DNA from: Lunularia cruciata
Taxonomy: Eukaryota; Streptophyta; Marchantiopsida; Lunulariales; Lunulariaceae
Reading direction: 5' to 3'
NCBI GenBank assembly: GCA_948567375.1
Contig: OX419756.1
Span: 16,311,001-16,375,000 of the forward strand
DNA: 64,000 nucleotides
The notes below the pieces were generated by a model. It had not been told where the DNA came from and did not search any database. It saw nothing but the letters and a program-made list of their open reading frames with translations. This document shows, piece after piece, positions 11,908-22,070 of this stretch; positions within the stretch are counted from its first letter, which is position 1; every line of letters starts with the position of its first letter. The position numbers were made by a program, and so were the translations under genes.

Positions 11908-12598
11908 TGTAACACCCATTTATGCATGTGTGTGGTATTGTGATATTTAGCTTGGTATTCCAAGTACTTAAGAGATATTATTTATATAGAGATAAAGGAT
12001 TGTTCTATATCAGTCATGGTTAGCTAAAGTTAGTCAAAGCTAAGATAGAGTAGACCTTACTTTAGAGAAAGTAGAAAAGATGAGCACCACTATTTTGGAT
12101 TTTAGTGTGTTGACTTGATATTATTCTTAGGTGTTTGGCTTTGAGGAAAGAGTTGAGAACTCTTGGGCCCGCAAGCCTTTTTGTTTTGGGATTCTTCTTT
12201 AGTCCAAGGATAGCCCATGTGAAGGAATCCTTGACTTAGTGGTTGGGTCAAGATAAGACCACATGCTTAGGGGAATATGCCCATGTGAATGGATATTCCT
12301 TTCTACTTTTTGACTTTACTTGACTTTTAGTCTAGTAACTTGAGTTACTACGGTAATTAGTAACTTTGGTACGTAACTATTTCACAAGTATATAAACAAG
12401 GGGTGAGGAGGTACTCATCATCCTTTCATTTGCAACTATCTCTCTCTCATTGAGTTCTCTAGTGAGCAATGTCTTGAGCCTTGGAGTGTTAGCCTTGGAG
12501 GAGTATGATGGAGCTCGGGTTCCTTGCCTTCTTAGTCCATGGTGCGCTACGATAATAGCCATCAGAGGTTCATCCTAAGTGAGAGACAGGCCAGCTCA
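11908..12598 (+). repeat. B3 5' LTR
   Basis: 691 bp, TGTAAC...GGCTCA, identical in length to the 3' LTR at 19043-19733. It contains TATATAA at 12389-12395, about 210 bp before its end, the likely core promoter. Confidence 0.95.
12389..12395 (+). promoter_or_regulatory. TATA box in B3 5' LTR
   Basis: TATATAA followed by AC. It is kept at the same place in the 3' LTR (19524-19530) and in B1 (3608-3614), which supports a promoter role. Confidence 0.55.
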
Positions 12599-12604
12599 CA
12601 TTTT

Positions 12605-12621
12605 TGGTTCCGTTACCGGGA
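12605..12621 (+). other. Primer-binding site, tRNA-Glu type (B3)
   Basis: TGGTTCCGTTACCGGGA starts 6 bases past the LTR. It is complementary, with one mismatch, to a plant tRNA-Glu 3' end (...CCCGGCAACGGAA plus CCA). Confidence 0.72.
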
Positions 12622-13458
12622 CCTCTCTAGAAGGCAAGATAATGTTCCACGTTCAATTCTACATTAGGTAGAAGCAGGCTATGAGACCTCACTTGGAGAT
12701 AACATTAGGAGAGGAGAGGGCTGAACTTATGTTAGAGAACCAAGATCCATTTGTATACCCTGTAGTTCATTATGATGTCTTTGAGGTAATTTTGTACATC
12801 TTGTACACATGAGAGGAATTGGAGAGATTGTGTGAGGTGGATTGCAAATTTTGGGGATGAAGGTGATTTTGGGCAAAATCTCAAGTTTGAGATTTGGACT
12901 TGAAATTTCTACACATGATAGCTTGGGTTATGTTTCAGTTAGCACACTTGAAATTATTGTGAGAGCTACTATGCGCACTGGGCTAGAATTTTTGAAAGTT
13001 GATAGGGTAAAGTGCTCCTACAACTGCATGCTCTCTGGAAAATTGTATAGAGTATGCCATTTCTTCAGTTTTCATTGAATTATCCTGAAAATTTCCAAGA
13101 AAATTCAGTGCATTGTATCTACTTGCTGCCACAAAAATTAGAGAGAGATTGTTCTTGCGCAGGGAGTAATGAGTTTTTGAAGTGAGGGGGGTGGTTTTCA
13201 GACCAAATCTGAAATATGTGTGTTGAATAGAAATGTGTCTAGGCCAAATGGCTTGATGAAAAGATCTGACATTTTGCAAGGAGGGACGCCCTAGAGTTGT
13301 GATCAAATGTGCAAAATTTCAGAGGACTGTGACATACTGGTTGGGAGATTTGAGTGACATTGTGAGGAAGGGTCAATTCTGTAGAGTAGAGATCTCATGA
13401 ATGAGGAGTTTGAGATCAACAAAAAGCATGTTTGAGTGTTTAGTTTCATCTTGGGAAC

Positions 13459-13860
13459 ATGGAGGGTCATCAAGAGTGGAAATTGAGATTATGCAAGGTT
13501 CCCCAAGGGTTTGAGGTGATTGTAAGGGTGGATTTGAGGAAAAGAGAGTTTATAATAGAATTTGAAGAGAGTGTTGAGAGGATCCAAAAACCTACACCAC
13601 TTGGAGGAAAGAGTGAGTCTAAGTGCTTTCTATGTGGAGAGAAGGGACATAAGGCAAGTTCATGTCCATTGACCTTTGAGAGCAAGAGATTGAGGGAAAG
13701 GAGAGGCTTACTTGACTTGGGTTTGCATGTTGGACCTTCTTCACCAAGATTAGGAGGGAGAAGATCTAAGACCAAGGAGTTGTGTGAGGTTTGTGGAGTG
13801 GAAGGACTTCCAAAAAGACATGAGTGTAGTGGAGTAAAAGCACTTTTGGAGACTTGGTGA
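13459..13860 (+). CDS. B3 leader ORF with CCHC zinc knuckle, 133 aa
   Basis: An intact 133-codon frame lies between the primer site and gag, ending ~300 bases before the gag ATG. It has one retroviral-type zinc knuckle (CFLCGEKGHKASSC, residues ~59-72), a basic stretch (RRSKTK), and a second Cys cluster (CEVCGVEG...RHEC, residues ~108-123). This knuckle is separate from the gag knuckle at 15004-15045, so the element would carry two. The N-terminal part (KVPQGFEVIVRVDLRKREF) is unknown to me. Its intact frame in an otherwise broken element suggests it was used, perhaps as a captured or duplicated nucleic-acid-binding protein; that is inference. B1 has lost this region and B2 is truncated, so conservation cannot be tested here. 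Confidence 0.5.
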   Translation: MEGHQEWKLRLCKVPQGFEVIVRVDLRKREFIIEFEESVERIQKPTPLGGKSESKCFLCGEKGHKASSCPLTFESKRLRERRGLLDLGLHVGPSSPRLGGRRSKTKELCEVCGVEGLPKRHECSGVKALLETW

Positions 13861-14162
13861 AGGATCTTGGAGAGAGTCTTAGTACAACTACAGAAATACT
13901 ACCACCTTCATCAGCTAGTTCTCAAGATTAGTGATGGAGATAATCTTTCAACTTATGGATAAACTATCCATGAGAGTTAGATTAATATGTACTGTAGGAT
14001 TTGATGTTGCTATAGAAATCTTGGAGCAACCTGAACCTTTTGTGTTCCCTAGAGTGGATTATTCTTAGATGGTGTTAGTCATGTATATACTCTATTAGTA
14101 ATAGAGTGAGAGAAAAGAAAAGAGAAAAAAATTGAGAGAAAGAAAGATAGTGAGAGGTTAAG

Positions 14163-15160
14163 ATGGGGAAACTTCCGGTTTTCTTTGGCAAGGATGGAGA
14201 AGATGTGGAGGCCTTTGTGAGAGACTTCAAGAGAGCTTGCATAGGAAACAATGAGAGGAGGAAGAATGAGTGGGCCTCATTATTACCAGATTTCTTTGAG
14301 GATGCAACACTTACATGGTATGAGTCAAAATACCAAAAGAGAGAGGAGAGATGGGGAAGAGGAGTCTTGGGAGAATTTGACTTCAACACTCATTGAGAAT
14401 TTTCTTCCTGATGAGAGTTATGAGAGATTGATGAGTGAGGTTACATTTCTCAAGCAAGGAGATGGAGAGAAAGTGAGGGTCTATGTGGAAAGAGTGGAAA
14501 AGTTAGAGTCCAAATTTTGCATAGTGTTGAGGAAGGGTGGGGATGATGTGGAGACTACAATGATTGGCATAGGGGCCATGCTCACCAAGAATTTTGTGGG
14601 AGGGTTGAGACCACAAATTAGAAGCAAGGTGAGATATGAGAAACCTTCTTCCAAGGTTGAAGCTATCAAGATCGCAATTTGTATAGAGGAGAGTTTGGAA
14701 GGGGATGAGAGTGATTTGGTGGTGAAGGAGGTTGTGCATCCTCCTCAAGGCTACAAGTATGGTGGAACTTCTGATACTTTGGTGGAAAGGGTTGCACCAC
14801 AAGTAGTGGTTGCTCAAGTTCTTGCACCTCTACCAAAAGATCCACTTCAAACCATCACAGAACAACTTGCGGATCTCAAGATCAATGTGGTGCAACTATG
14901 GGAGAAGAGAGAGGTGGATCAGAATGTAGGGAGAGGGCCTAGGAGTTATGGAAATTATCCATATAGAGGAGGCCAACCAGCCAATTATTTCAATGATAGA
15001 AATTGTTTTGGTTGTGGAGGAAGAGGCCATATCCAAAGGAATTGCCCAAATTCTACTTACCATGGAGGAAAGGGTTATGAGAGAGCCAATAGAGAGAAAG
15101 AGGGAGGTAGTGAAACCCAAGTGGCTCCTAATCCCAGCAAAGGTAAGGGGATAGTATCCA
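14163..15160 (+). pseudogene. B3 gag
   Basis: Gag starts at ATG 14163 (MGKLPVFFGKDGEDVEAFV). A capsid region follows: FKRACIGNNERRKNEWASLLPDFFEDATLTWYESK, and after a frameshift near 14340-14365, ENLTSTLIENFLPDESYERL and FVGGLRPQIRSKV. The zinc knuckle CFGCGGRGHIQRNC is at 15004-15045. The frame then runs directly into the protease region without a stop, so gag and protease were probably one polyprotein. Role: virus-like particle shell and RNA packaging. The frameshift kills this copy. Confidence 0.85.
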
Positions 15161-15915
15161 TAGATGTGGTTGAGAGCAAGTATGAGAAGGGAGAGTGCTC
15201 AAACTCCAAGGGTTTTAATTTAGAGCTTTTGGCACAAGAGAAGAAGAGAGCTTGTTTTGCAGAGGATGTTCACTCTTCTCAAGGATTCACTCCAAGCAAG
15301 GATACTCCTATGTCTACTAGGAGCACTCGCACCTCAACACCATCAACAACAAAGACTCCAAGGAAGAAGTTGGGGATGGAAGACTTCTTGATCTCAAAGC
15401 AACAATGGAACTACAATGTGTTAGAGGATGTTGGTAGTCACAAGGCTAACATCACAGTGGGCCAATTAATTGCTTTGAACCTTACCTTGAGAAAGGAGCT
15501 TAGAGGTGGTTTGAGTTCTACAAGGAGCAAGAGGAGGAAGAAGGCAAAAGTTCCAATATCAATGGGGGTGGTGGATGCCAAGCCAACACTATGGGAGGCT
15601 TGTGAATATGCCTCCAAGATTGATGTGAGAGTGAATCATCACAACATCAAGGATGCATTGGTTGATGGAGGATCAGCAGTAAATGCCATGTCAGAAAGGT
15701 TGATGAAGAAGTTGGGTATGATACCCTCAAGACCTTCAACATTTGTGGTGAGCATGGCAAACAAGCAACAAGTTTGACCAGTAGGGGTGATGGATAAAGT
15801 GGTAGTTTTAGTTATGGGAGTTCAAAATCTCATGATTTTCCAAGTCTTGAAGGATTCAAGCTATGACTTACTTCTTGGGAGGCCATGGTTGAGAGTAGCA
15901 CGCACAACTGATTGA
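15161..15915 (+). pseudogene. B3 aspartic protease region
   Basis: In frame with gag. A linker with KTPRKKLGMEDFLISKQQWN (~15357-15415) precedes the retropepsin-like part: ALVDGGSAVNAM at ~15655-15690, where DGGS stands for the usual D-S/T-G-A, then LLGRPWLR near 15870-15895. A TGA at 15775 and another stop just after 15912 break the frame. The DGG active site is unusual, but B1 keeps DGG as well, so it is likely the family state and not damage. Confidence 0.75.
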
Positions 15916-16079
15916 TGACACAAAGGGTACTTGAGGATTGGGCCATCAAACCATAGAGTTACAGTTCCTGTGACTAACACCACCAACACTTCACATTCAG
16001 ATACACCATCTTATGATTATTGGGAATCAAATTCTGAAGAAGGAGCTTCAGGTGTGGACACAAGCATGGAAGAGGAGAC

Positions 16080-17040
16080 TTCCACGTAGGAGGATGAATC
16101 TGAATCTGATTCCGATGTGTATCCTTTGTGTGCTATGGATTTTGCACCTAAGCCAGAGGTTTTGAAGGATCCAGACAAATCACCATTGACACTTGAGGAG
16201 GTAGAGAGAAGGTTATCTACCCTCAAGTATGGCCCAAATATTACCAAGGAGGAGAAGGTGAGATTTGAGGAGATTTTCCACAAGTTCATCCATGTGTTTG
16301 CTTTTAGTTACAAGGATTTGAAGGAAGTCACCTTGGAGGAGCACAAGATAGAGGTGGAGTCACATGCAAGACCAATCCACCAAAAACAATGTCGCATTAG
16401 CCCACCAATATCTTTGGTTGTGAAGGAGAAGATTGATAAGCTCAAGGAAGCTGGATTTATCTTTGAAGTAGAGAATTCAAAATGGGTGTCTCCAATTGTC
16501 ATTGTGAAGAAAAAGAATGGCAAGCTTTGGGTATGTGTGGATTACAAGAAGCTCAATGCTATTACCAAGAAGGACTACTACCCATTGTCATTCATTAATG
16601 AGATCTTGGAGGAGGTTGCAGGTCATGAGAGGTATAGTTTTGGAGATGGTTATAGTGGATATAACCAAATCAAGATTGCGCCAGAGCATCAACAACTCAC
16701 CACATTCACCACACCTTGGGGAACTTACGCTTTCAAGGTCATGCCTTTTGGGCTTTGCAATGCTCCAGCCACATTCTAATGGTTCATGAACAAGGTATTT
16801 GAACCTTTCATTGGGAAATTTGTGAGAGACTTCATTGATGACTTTTGTGTCTATGAAAGCAAGGAGGAGCACTTTGAGCACCTAATCAAAGTCTTGCAAC
16901 GCTTGGATGAGGCAAATGCATCACTCAACCCAAAGAAGTGCATTTTTGAATGTGAAGAAGGTCTACTTTTGGGGCACATCATCTCCAAGGATGGAATAGC
17001 AATTGATCCTGAGAAGGTGAGGAATTGGAATAGCAATTGA
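16080..17040 (+). pseudogene. B3 reverse transcriptase
   Basis: A Ty3-type RT. An N-terminal connector (PLTLEEVERRLSTLKYG) is followed by the fingers (VSPIVIVKKKNGKLWVCVDYKKLN, 16486-16560), palm (YSGYNQIKIAPEHQQ; WGTYAFKVMPFGLCNAP, 16650-16770), and the catalytic box FIDDF with Asp codons at 16837-16842. A TAA at 16777-16779 interrupts just after NAPATF. The thumb (CIFECEEGLLLGHIISKDGI) runs to ~17010, where a frameshift with a short duplication of GGAATAGCAATTGA (16993 and 17026) breaks the frame. Role: cDNA synthesis from the tRNA-Glu primer. Confidence 0.9.
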
Positions 17041-17080
17041 CCTTCCATTCCCTTCAAGCTTGACAAAGTTATACTAATTC

Positions 17081-17650
17081 TTGGGGATGGTTGGATACTA
17101 TAGGAGGTTCATCTTCTCATTTTCCAACAAGGCTTATGCATTGACCATCTACATGAAGAAGGGTGTAGATTACATGGTGATTTTGGAGGACAAGGAGGCT
17201 CTCAAAGCTTTTGAGGAGCTCAAGAAATCCCTTGTTGTAGCTCCAATTCTTGCTAAACCTGATTGGAGTAAGCCTTTCGTCCTCTACATTGATGCTTCTA
17301 ATGCAGCTATAGGATGCAGTCTTAGTCAATTAGACCAAGATGGGCATGATCATCCAATAGCTTATGCTAGTAGGCAGATGGTTTCAGCAGAGAAGAACTA
17401 TTTTGTCACGGAGAGAGAAGGGTTGGCAGTGATCTTTGGTCTCAAGAAGTTTAGACACTACTTGATTGGAGGGAAAGCCACCATTGTCACGGATCACAAG
17501 GCTTTGAAGTACATATTCAACAAGCCTAATGTTGAAGGGAGACTAGCAAGGTGGATGATACTCTTGTCTGAGTATGACTACACCATTGAGGATAGGCCAA
17601 GAAAGAAACATGCAAATGCTGATTTGTTATCTAGAGCCTATGATCATGAT
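17081..17650 (+). pseudogene. B3 RNase H
   Basis: First part of an intact 548-codon frame (17081-18727). The RNase H catalytic acidic residues are all visible: DASNAAIG (Asp codon 17291), TEREGLAV (Glu) and VTDHKALKY (Asp). It ends in the linker KKHANADLLSRAYD. The active site is preserved even though the upstream RT is broken. Confidence 0.88.
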
Positions 17651-18994
17651 GGAGATGAGCCAGTGGATGATTCCTTCCCGGATGGGGAGCTCATGACAAT
17701 CTCAGTCACTCAAGAGGTTCCAATGGAGTACAAGGAGATTGTGGATTTTGTGACAAGAGGTAACTATCCAGAAGGGATGGATGCTAGGGAGAAGAAGACC
17801 CTTGCAGCAAGATCTAGACCTTACACAATGATGGAGGATATTCTTTTTCACCAAGGAGCAGATGGTCTACTTCAAAGAGGAGTGGGTAAGGAAGAGTCTA
17901 TCCTACTCATAAAGGAGTTTCATAAAGGTTTAGTATGTGGAGGACACTTTGCAGTAAAGGTGACTGCTTTCAAGATTCTTTATGTAGGTTACCATTGGAG
18001 AGGGATTTTCAAGGATTGTCTTGATTATTGCAAAACTTGTCATGTTTGTCAAGCTTTTCCTAGAAAGTCTACATCCACTCCACCACTTAGATCAATTCCA
18101 TTGCTAGGACCTTTTGAGAAGTGGGGAATTGATTTTGTAGGTCCTCTCAATAGAACCCCAAGGAACAATCGGTACATTGTGGTAGTTACTGATTACCTTA
18201 CCAAGTGGGTTGAGGCTAGACCATTGAGGGACAAGAATGAAGATGAAGTGGGTAGATTTCTTTATGAACGCATTATCACTAGGTTTGGATGCCCTTTGGA
18301 GTTGATTTCTGATAGAGGAGGAGAGTTTACAGGACGCATTACTATAGCCATGCTACGACATTTCTCTATCACACATAGAGTAACCACATCCTATAAGCCA
18401 AATTCCAATGGCTTGGCAGAGAGAACCAATCAGACCTTGTGCATGATGTTGGCCAAAGATGCAGAAATGGAGGGGGCTAAACATCATTGGGACAAGAGGA
18501 TTCATGCAATTTTGTGGGAGTATAGGACAACCATGAAGACTTCCACCGAATATTCTCCATTTCAATTGGTGTATGGTATTGAGTCTACCTTACCTATTCA
18601 CTTTGATCTTCCTACCTTCCAAAGCATTCATAGGAGATTGAAGAAAGCACAAGGAGGTGATGTAGAGAAGTCAAGGAAGGATCAACTCATGGAGTTGGAA
18701 GAGGCAAGGGCAGTTGCTATGGTTTGAGTGGAGCAAGCCCAAAGGAAACAAAAGGAGAGCTATGACAAGAGGCAAGGCAAGAAGAAGGTGGAGACTTTCA
18801 AAGAAGGTGATTGGGTAATTTTGTTTGATTCTATTCGATTCAAGAGAGTACAAAAGAAGTTTTTGCCTAAGTACTTTGGACCCTTCATAGTAGAGAAGGT
18901 GTGGGGCAATTACACCTATGATCTCAAGGAGTTGGGAGGAAGACACTTTGATAGGATTAACCATGATAAGTTGAAGATGTACCATAGAAGGTAG
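17651..18994 (+). pseudogene. B3 integrase, no chromodomain
   Basis: It continues the intact frame. An HHCC zinc-binding domain is at about 17920-18050 (FHKGLVCGGHF...CKTCHVC). The DDE catalytic core is complete: GIDFVGP (Asp 18131), SDRGGEF (Asp 18311), LAERTNQ (Glu 18419). After a TGA at 18725 the C-terminal region (18728-18994) reads GDWVILFDSIRFKR...YFGPFIVEKVWGNYTYDLKELGG, the SH3-like GPY/F module, and ends LKMYHRR. No chromodomain or other targeting module follows. Apart from the stop at 18725 this is the best preserved enzyme in the window. Confidence 0.9.
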
Positions 18995-19030
18995 AGAGGC
19001 CTTCACTTTGAGGACAAAGTGAAAACTTAG

Positions 19031-19042
19031 TCCGGGGGTAAA
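19031..19042 (+). other. Polypurine tract of B3
   Basis: TCCGGGGGTAAA abuts the 3' LTR, the expected place for plus-strand DNA priming. B2 has a decayed form just before 34968. Confidence 0.65.
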
Positions 19043-19733
19043 TGTAACACCCATTTGTGCATGTGTGGGGTATTGTGATATTTAGCTTGGTATTACAAGT
19101 ACTTAAGAGATATTATTTATATAGAGATAAAGGATTGTTCTATATCAGTCATGGTTAGCTAAAGTTAGTCAAAGCTAAGATAGAGTAGACCTTACTTTAG
19201 AGAAAGTAGAAAAGATGAGCACCACTATTTTGGATTTTAGTGTGTTGACTTGATATTATTCTTAGGTGTTTGGCTTTGAGGAAAGAGTTGAGAACTCTTG
19301 GGCCCGCAAGCCTTTTTGTTTTGGGATTCTTCTTTAGTCCAAGGATAGCCCATGTGAAGGAATCCTTGACTTAGTGGTTGGGTCAAGATAAGACCACATG
19401 CTTAGGGGAATATGCCCATGTGAATGGATATTCCCTTTTACTTTTTGACTTTACTTGACTTTTAGTCTAGTAACTTGAGTTACTACGGTAATTAGTAACT
19501 TTGGTACGTAACTATTTCACAAGTATATAAACAAGGGGTGAGGAGGTACTCATCATCCTTTCATTTGCAACTATCTCTCTCTCATTGAGTTCTCTAGTGA
19601 GCAATGTCTTGAGCCTTGGAGTGTTAGCCTTGGAGGAGTATGATGGAGTTCGGGTTCCTTGCCTTCTTAGTCCATGGTGCGCTACGATAACAGCCATCAG
19701 AGGTTCATCCTGAGTGAGAGACAGGCCGGCTCA
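19043..19733 (+). repeat. B3 3' LTR
   Basis: 691 bp, about 98-99% identical by eye to the 5' LTR. TATATAA at 19524-19530. It is followed by TAGTA, and then C1 gag resumes. Confidence 0.95.
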
Positions 19734-20060
19734 TAGTACCTACCCTTACTTTTGATACAAATATGGCTACTCAGATTGAGTAGTTGGAGCAAAGATTGGC
19801 TAGTATGGCTATTGCTCAGAGGAGATCAGATTTGGGTGCTGAGGCTACTACCTCATATGTTGGTGATAGAGATGCTTTGGACTTCATGTGCGGAGCAGCT
19901 CAGGTGGATGCATCTGCAGTAGTGACTAGGAGTGCAATACGTGCTCCAGAGCCTAGAGGAGCATCAGTGGAGTTGGACTCACAGAGAGGAGAGGTTGGGA
20001 GACAAGTCAAACTTCCCTAGTCTTTCACGCTATTTGAGGCATTGCAAACAACATCCATAG
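19734..20060 (+). pseudogene. C1 gag, second part (after B3)
   Basis: Codon 19736 (GTA) continues the C1 gag frame as VPTLTFDTNMATQIE, then a likely coiled-coil stretch (LEQRLASMAIAQRR) and an acidic/Ala-rich linker to VKLP (20017). C3 has the same junction uninterrupted on the minus strand near 55715-55735 (LAFTFDTTLATQIE), which proves the split. One stop (TAG) lies at 19781. Confidence 0.8.
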
Positions 20061-20860
20061 CTCCTAGATGTCCCAGTGAAGGTGTGGTAGGTGGTGATGG
20101 AGTGCATGATCAACTACTTGCTAGTCAGCTACTTGCTACTACACAGAGTGAGTCTAGCATGATGTTTGGGTCAGCTCAGCTGATTATGCAGTGCCCTTTG
20201 TTTTTAGCCAATGACATGTTTACATTGGGAGTTGACCCAACCCTAGTGTTTTGGTTGGCTGCTACACTTTATGAGAGTAGGGATGATGCGGTTCCTACTA
20301 CTAGAGCTGAGGTGGTTGGTAGTGGAGCTAACTTGGTTGAGGAGCATGGGATCCGTTCACCGACCAATGGTTTATGGTGGTGAGTAGCGGCTAAATTGGA
20401 AGAGTTGCCAACTAGACCAGCCTTTGAGAGAGCATAGTTGATACATGGTGTTGTCCTATTGGATAACCAAGGGGGGATTTACCGCTTGGTGGGACCTTTA
20501 AGGAAGGTCTATACACCACAGAGAGTCTTGTAAGACTTTGGTGCACAACCTCTTATGTTGGGGAAGGCTGTAGTAGTCGGTCTGGAGTTTTAGAAGACCA
20601 ATGTGGAGAGATGTCCATTTCAGATCCAGATATCTCTAAGTGGTGGTTTGACACAATACATCACACATGGGGAGCTTGTTGTCCAGGTTCAGCCTGGTCA
20701 TATGACTGATAGCTTGGTGGTGAGAGCTCAGGCTATTGCGACAATAACTAAGTCATATAATGTGCTAGTTGGGGGAGTAGTGTTATAGTCCATGGGTTTC
20801 AACATTGACTATTGGGAGGAGACAACCTCCTATAGACCAGGTTGGCATTCTGGTGAGGGA
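20061..20860 (+). pseudogene. C1 aspartic protease region
   Basis: A long linker (FTLGVDPTLVFWLAATLYESRDD, 20220-20290) precedes a retropepsin-like domain: DFGAQPLMLGKAV at 20534-20572 carries the D-x-GA active-site pattern, and VLVGGVVL (20762-20785) resembles the ILG motif. Then comes GFNIDYWEETTSYRPGW (~20794-20845). The upstream linker is shared with C3 (55086-55286, minus). Several stops (20382, 20530, 20591, 20786) show decay. Assignment to protease rests on the DxGA motif and position. Confidence 0.65.
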
Positions 20861-21096
20861 TAGTTATGTTGCCTACCAATACGCTTCAATAGTGGCAGTC
20901 TTGGCTCACTACAGTCCGGGACCATGGCAACATCAATTTTAGCTTTTAGTGGTGCAGTTACTTGGCCTGGTGACTTGTTCAGGGGAACACCCATGTAGAG
21001 GATACTCCAGTACCAGAGAAGATCACTTGGATTTGGAGTACAAGTGAGATTGTTCCATCTACCTTGGATGTTCCATTGTGAAGTTCAGAGGAGACA
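20861..21096 (+). pseudogene. C1 linker between protease and methyltransferase
   Basis: Reads as degenerate coding sequence (QGNTHVEDTPVPEKITWIW near 20985-21040) with stops and frame changes. No recognised domain. Confidence 0.4.
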
Positions 21097-21470
21097 TTGC
21101 AACAACATGCAGATCAGTTGGTGCAATCAGCTTGGAGTGGAGCCTTTGTACCATCAAGAGATGAGTGTGAGGATGAGCCTCCAGAGTTGATTACTTTGAC
21201 ACCTTTGGATACCACATTCATTGCTTGGCAATATCCAATAGAGGAGATATATCTATTGGAGTTGTTCGATGGGATTAGCACCGGACTAGCTACGGTATTA
21301 TAGGCGGGTATACAAGTACAGAGGTACTTGTATGTAGAGAGAGATGAGACAACTAGGTGAGTCTCTCTACATCATGTGGCTCACTTGGCCTATCGATACC
21401 CGGAGTTATTACCGATGTCAGCAATCAGAGGTTACCAGAAGGCCCTACCAGTAGACATTTCCTTAGAACC
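21097..21470 (+). pseudogene. DNMT3-like cytosine-5 methyltransferase fragment in C1
   Basis: The frame reads through an acidic linker (SRDECEDEPPELITL) into a Rossmann-fold start, IYLLELFDGISTGL (FDGISTGL codons 21265-21288). This is motif I (the S-adenosylmethionine loop) of C5 DNA methyltransferases; the FDGI-TGL form is that of the DNMT3 class. The following AGIQVQRYLYVERDE (~21304-21350) fits motif II (GI-V-RY--xE), and VSLHHVAHL (~21361-21387) the next helix. The reading goes on to YPELLPMSAIRGYQKALPVDI and stops at the D element. Motif IV (PC) and everything beyond are missing, so it cannot be catalytic. Two stops (21301, 21355-21360) are in frame. It lies between protease and RT of a Ty3 element, so it was part of that polyprotein. 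Confidence 0.72.
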
Positions 21471-22039
21471 AATAGCTAGACATATGATTTAAAGGTGAGA
21501 ATTGGTTTGGTAACATCTAGAAGAATGTTACACATGATGGACTAAATAGATCAGAAAGAGGTATCACCAAAAGGGGACTTCTACTAATAGAGTAGGAACC
21601 AAAATATGCTTGAAATCTTTGAAGGCAATTTTGGAGGCCTAAACGGATGGATTAGACCTCAAAAATGTATATAATTTCCCCCAACAGAAGAGAGGTTGGC
21701 CTTCCCTCCTCCTTGGTTTGTCTCATCAAGAGCTTTCTAACGGTACCTTACGTGATTCTTAGACTCCTATAGGAAGATTCCCTAAAAGATTCCCTCTAGT
21801 CAAAGCTTGTTTGACCAGCTAGATAGGATCTAGACCGACATGTCACCCATCCAAATAAGTAATCCAATGGTGGAGCTTGCTGACATGTCACCTATCTGTA
21901 TGCCTAATCCTATGGTGGAGCTTCCTTGGAGGAGATCCTCTTGGTCTATATAATAAAGAGAAGGTGCTCCTTTGGAGCATCAAATGTTTTGAGTGTGAAG
22001 TCTGTGTTTTCTCTTTTCTCCTATCCTTGGAGTATTACA
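21471..22039 (+). repeat. D 5' LTR (5'-truncated)
   Basis: CCTTAGAACCAATAGC onward aligns with the 3' LTR from 27308 to its end. It ends ATTACA and holds TATATAA at 21947-21953. The true start (TGTAATACC, present at 27153) is absent. Confidence 0.85.
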
Positions 22040-22040
22040 A

Positions 22041-22052
22041 TGGTATCAGAGC
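22041..22052 (+). other. Primer-binding site, tRNA-iMet (D)
   Basis: TGGTATCAGAGC, one base after the LTR end, is the classical complement of plant initiator tRNA-Met. D2 keeps a decayed form at 62869-62880. Confidence 0.9.
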
Positions 22053-22070
22053 GAATGTCTTAGTCCAAGA

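Larger units (their letters stand above)
11908..19733 (+). mobile_element. B3: nearly complete Ty3/gypsy element nested in C1 gag
   Basis: A full-length insertion of 7826 bp with two 691-bp LTRs (TGTAACACCC to GGCTCA) that differ at roughly nine positions by eye, so it is young relative to its surroundings. Inside are a tRNA-Glu-type primer site, a leader with a zinc-knuckle ORF, gag, protease, RT, RNase H, integrase without chromodomain, and a polypurine tract. Flanks share AGTA (11903-11906 and 19735-19738), and the C1 gag frame rejoins exactly across it. Frameshifts in gag and pol and several stops make this copy non-autonomous now. The absence of a chromodomain and the FIDD catalytic box separate it from families A and D. 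Confidence 0.93.

Noticed and set aside
16117-18994. B3 as a currently autonomous element
   Set aside because: Stops at 16779 and 18725 and frameshifts in gag (~14350) and RT (~17020) break the polyprotein despite intact RNase H and integrase active sites.
20042-20383. Host gene between B3 and D
   Set aside because: The reading aligns with minus-strand C3 sequence (54940-55500), so it is part of family C, not a host gene.
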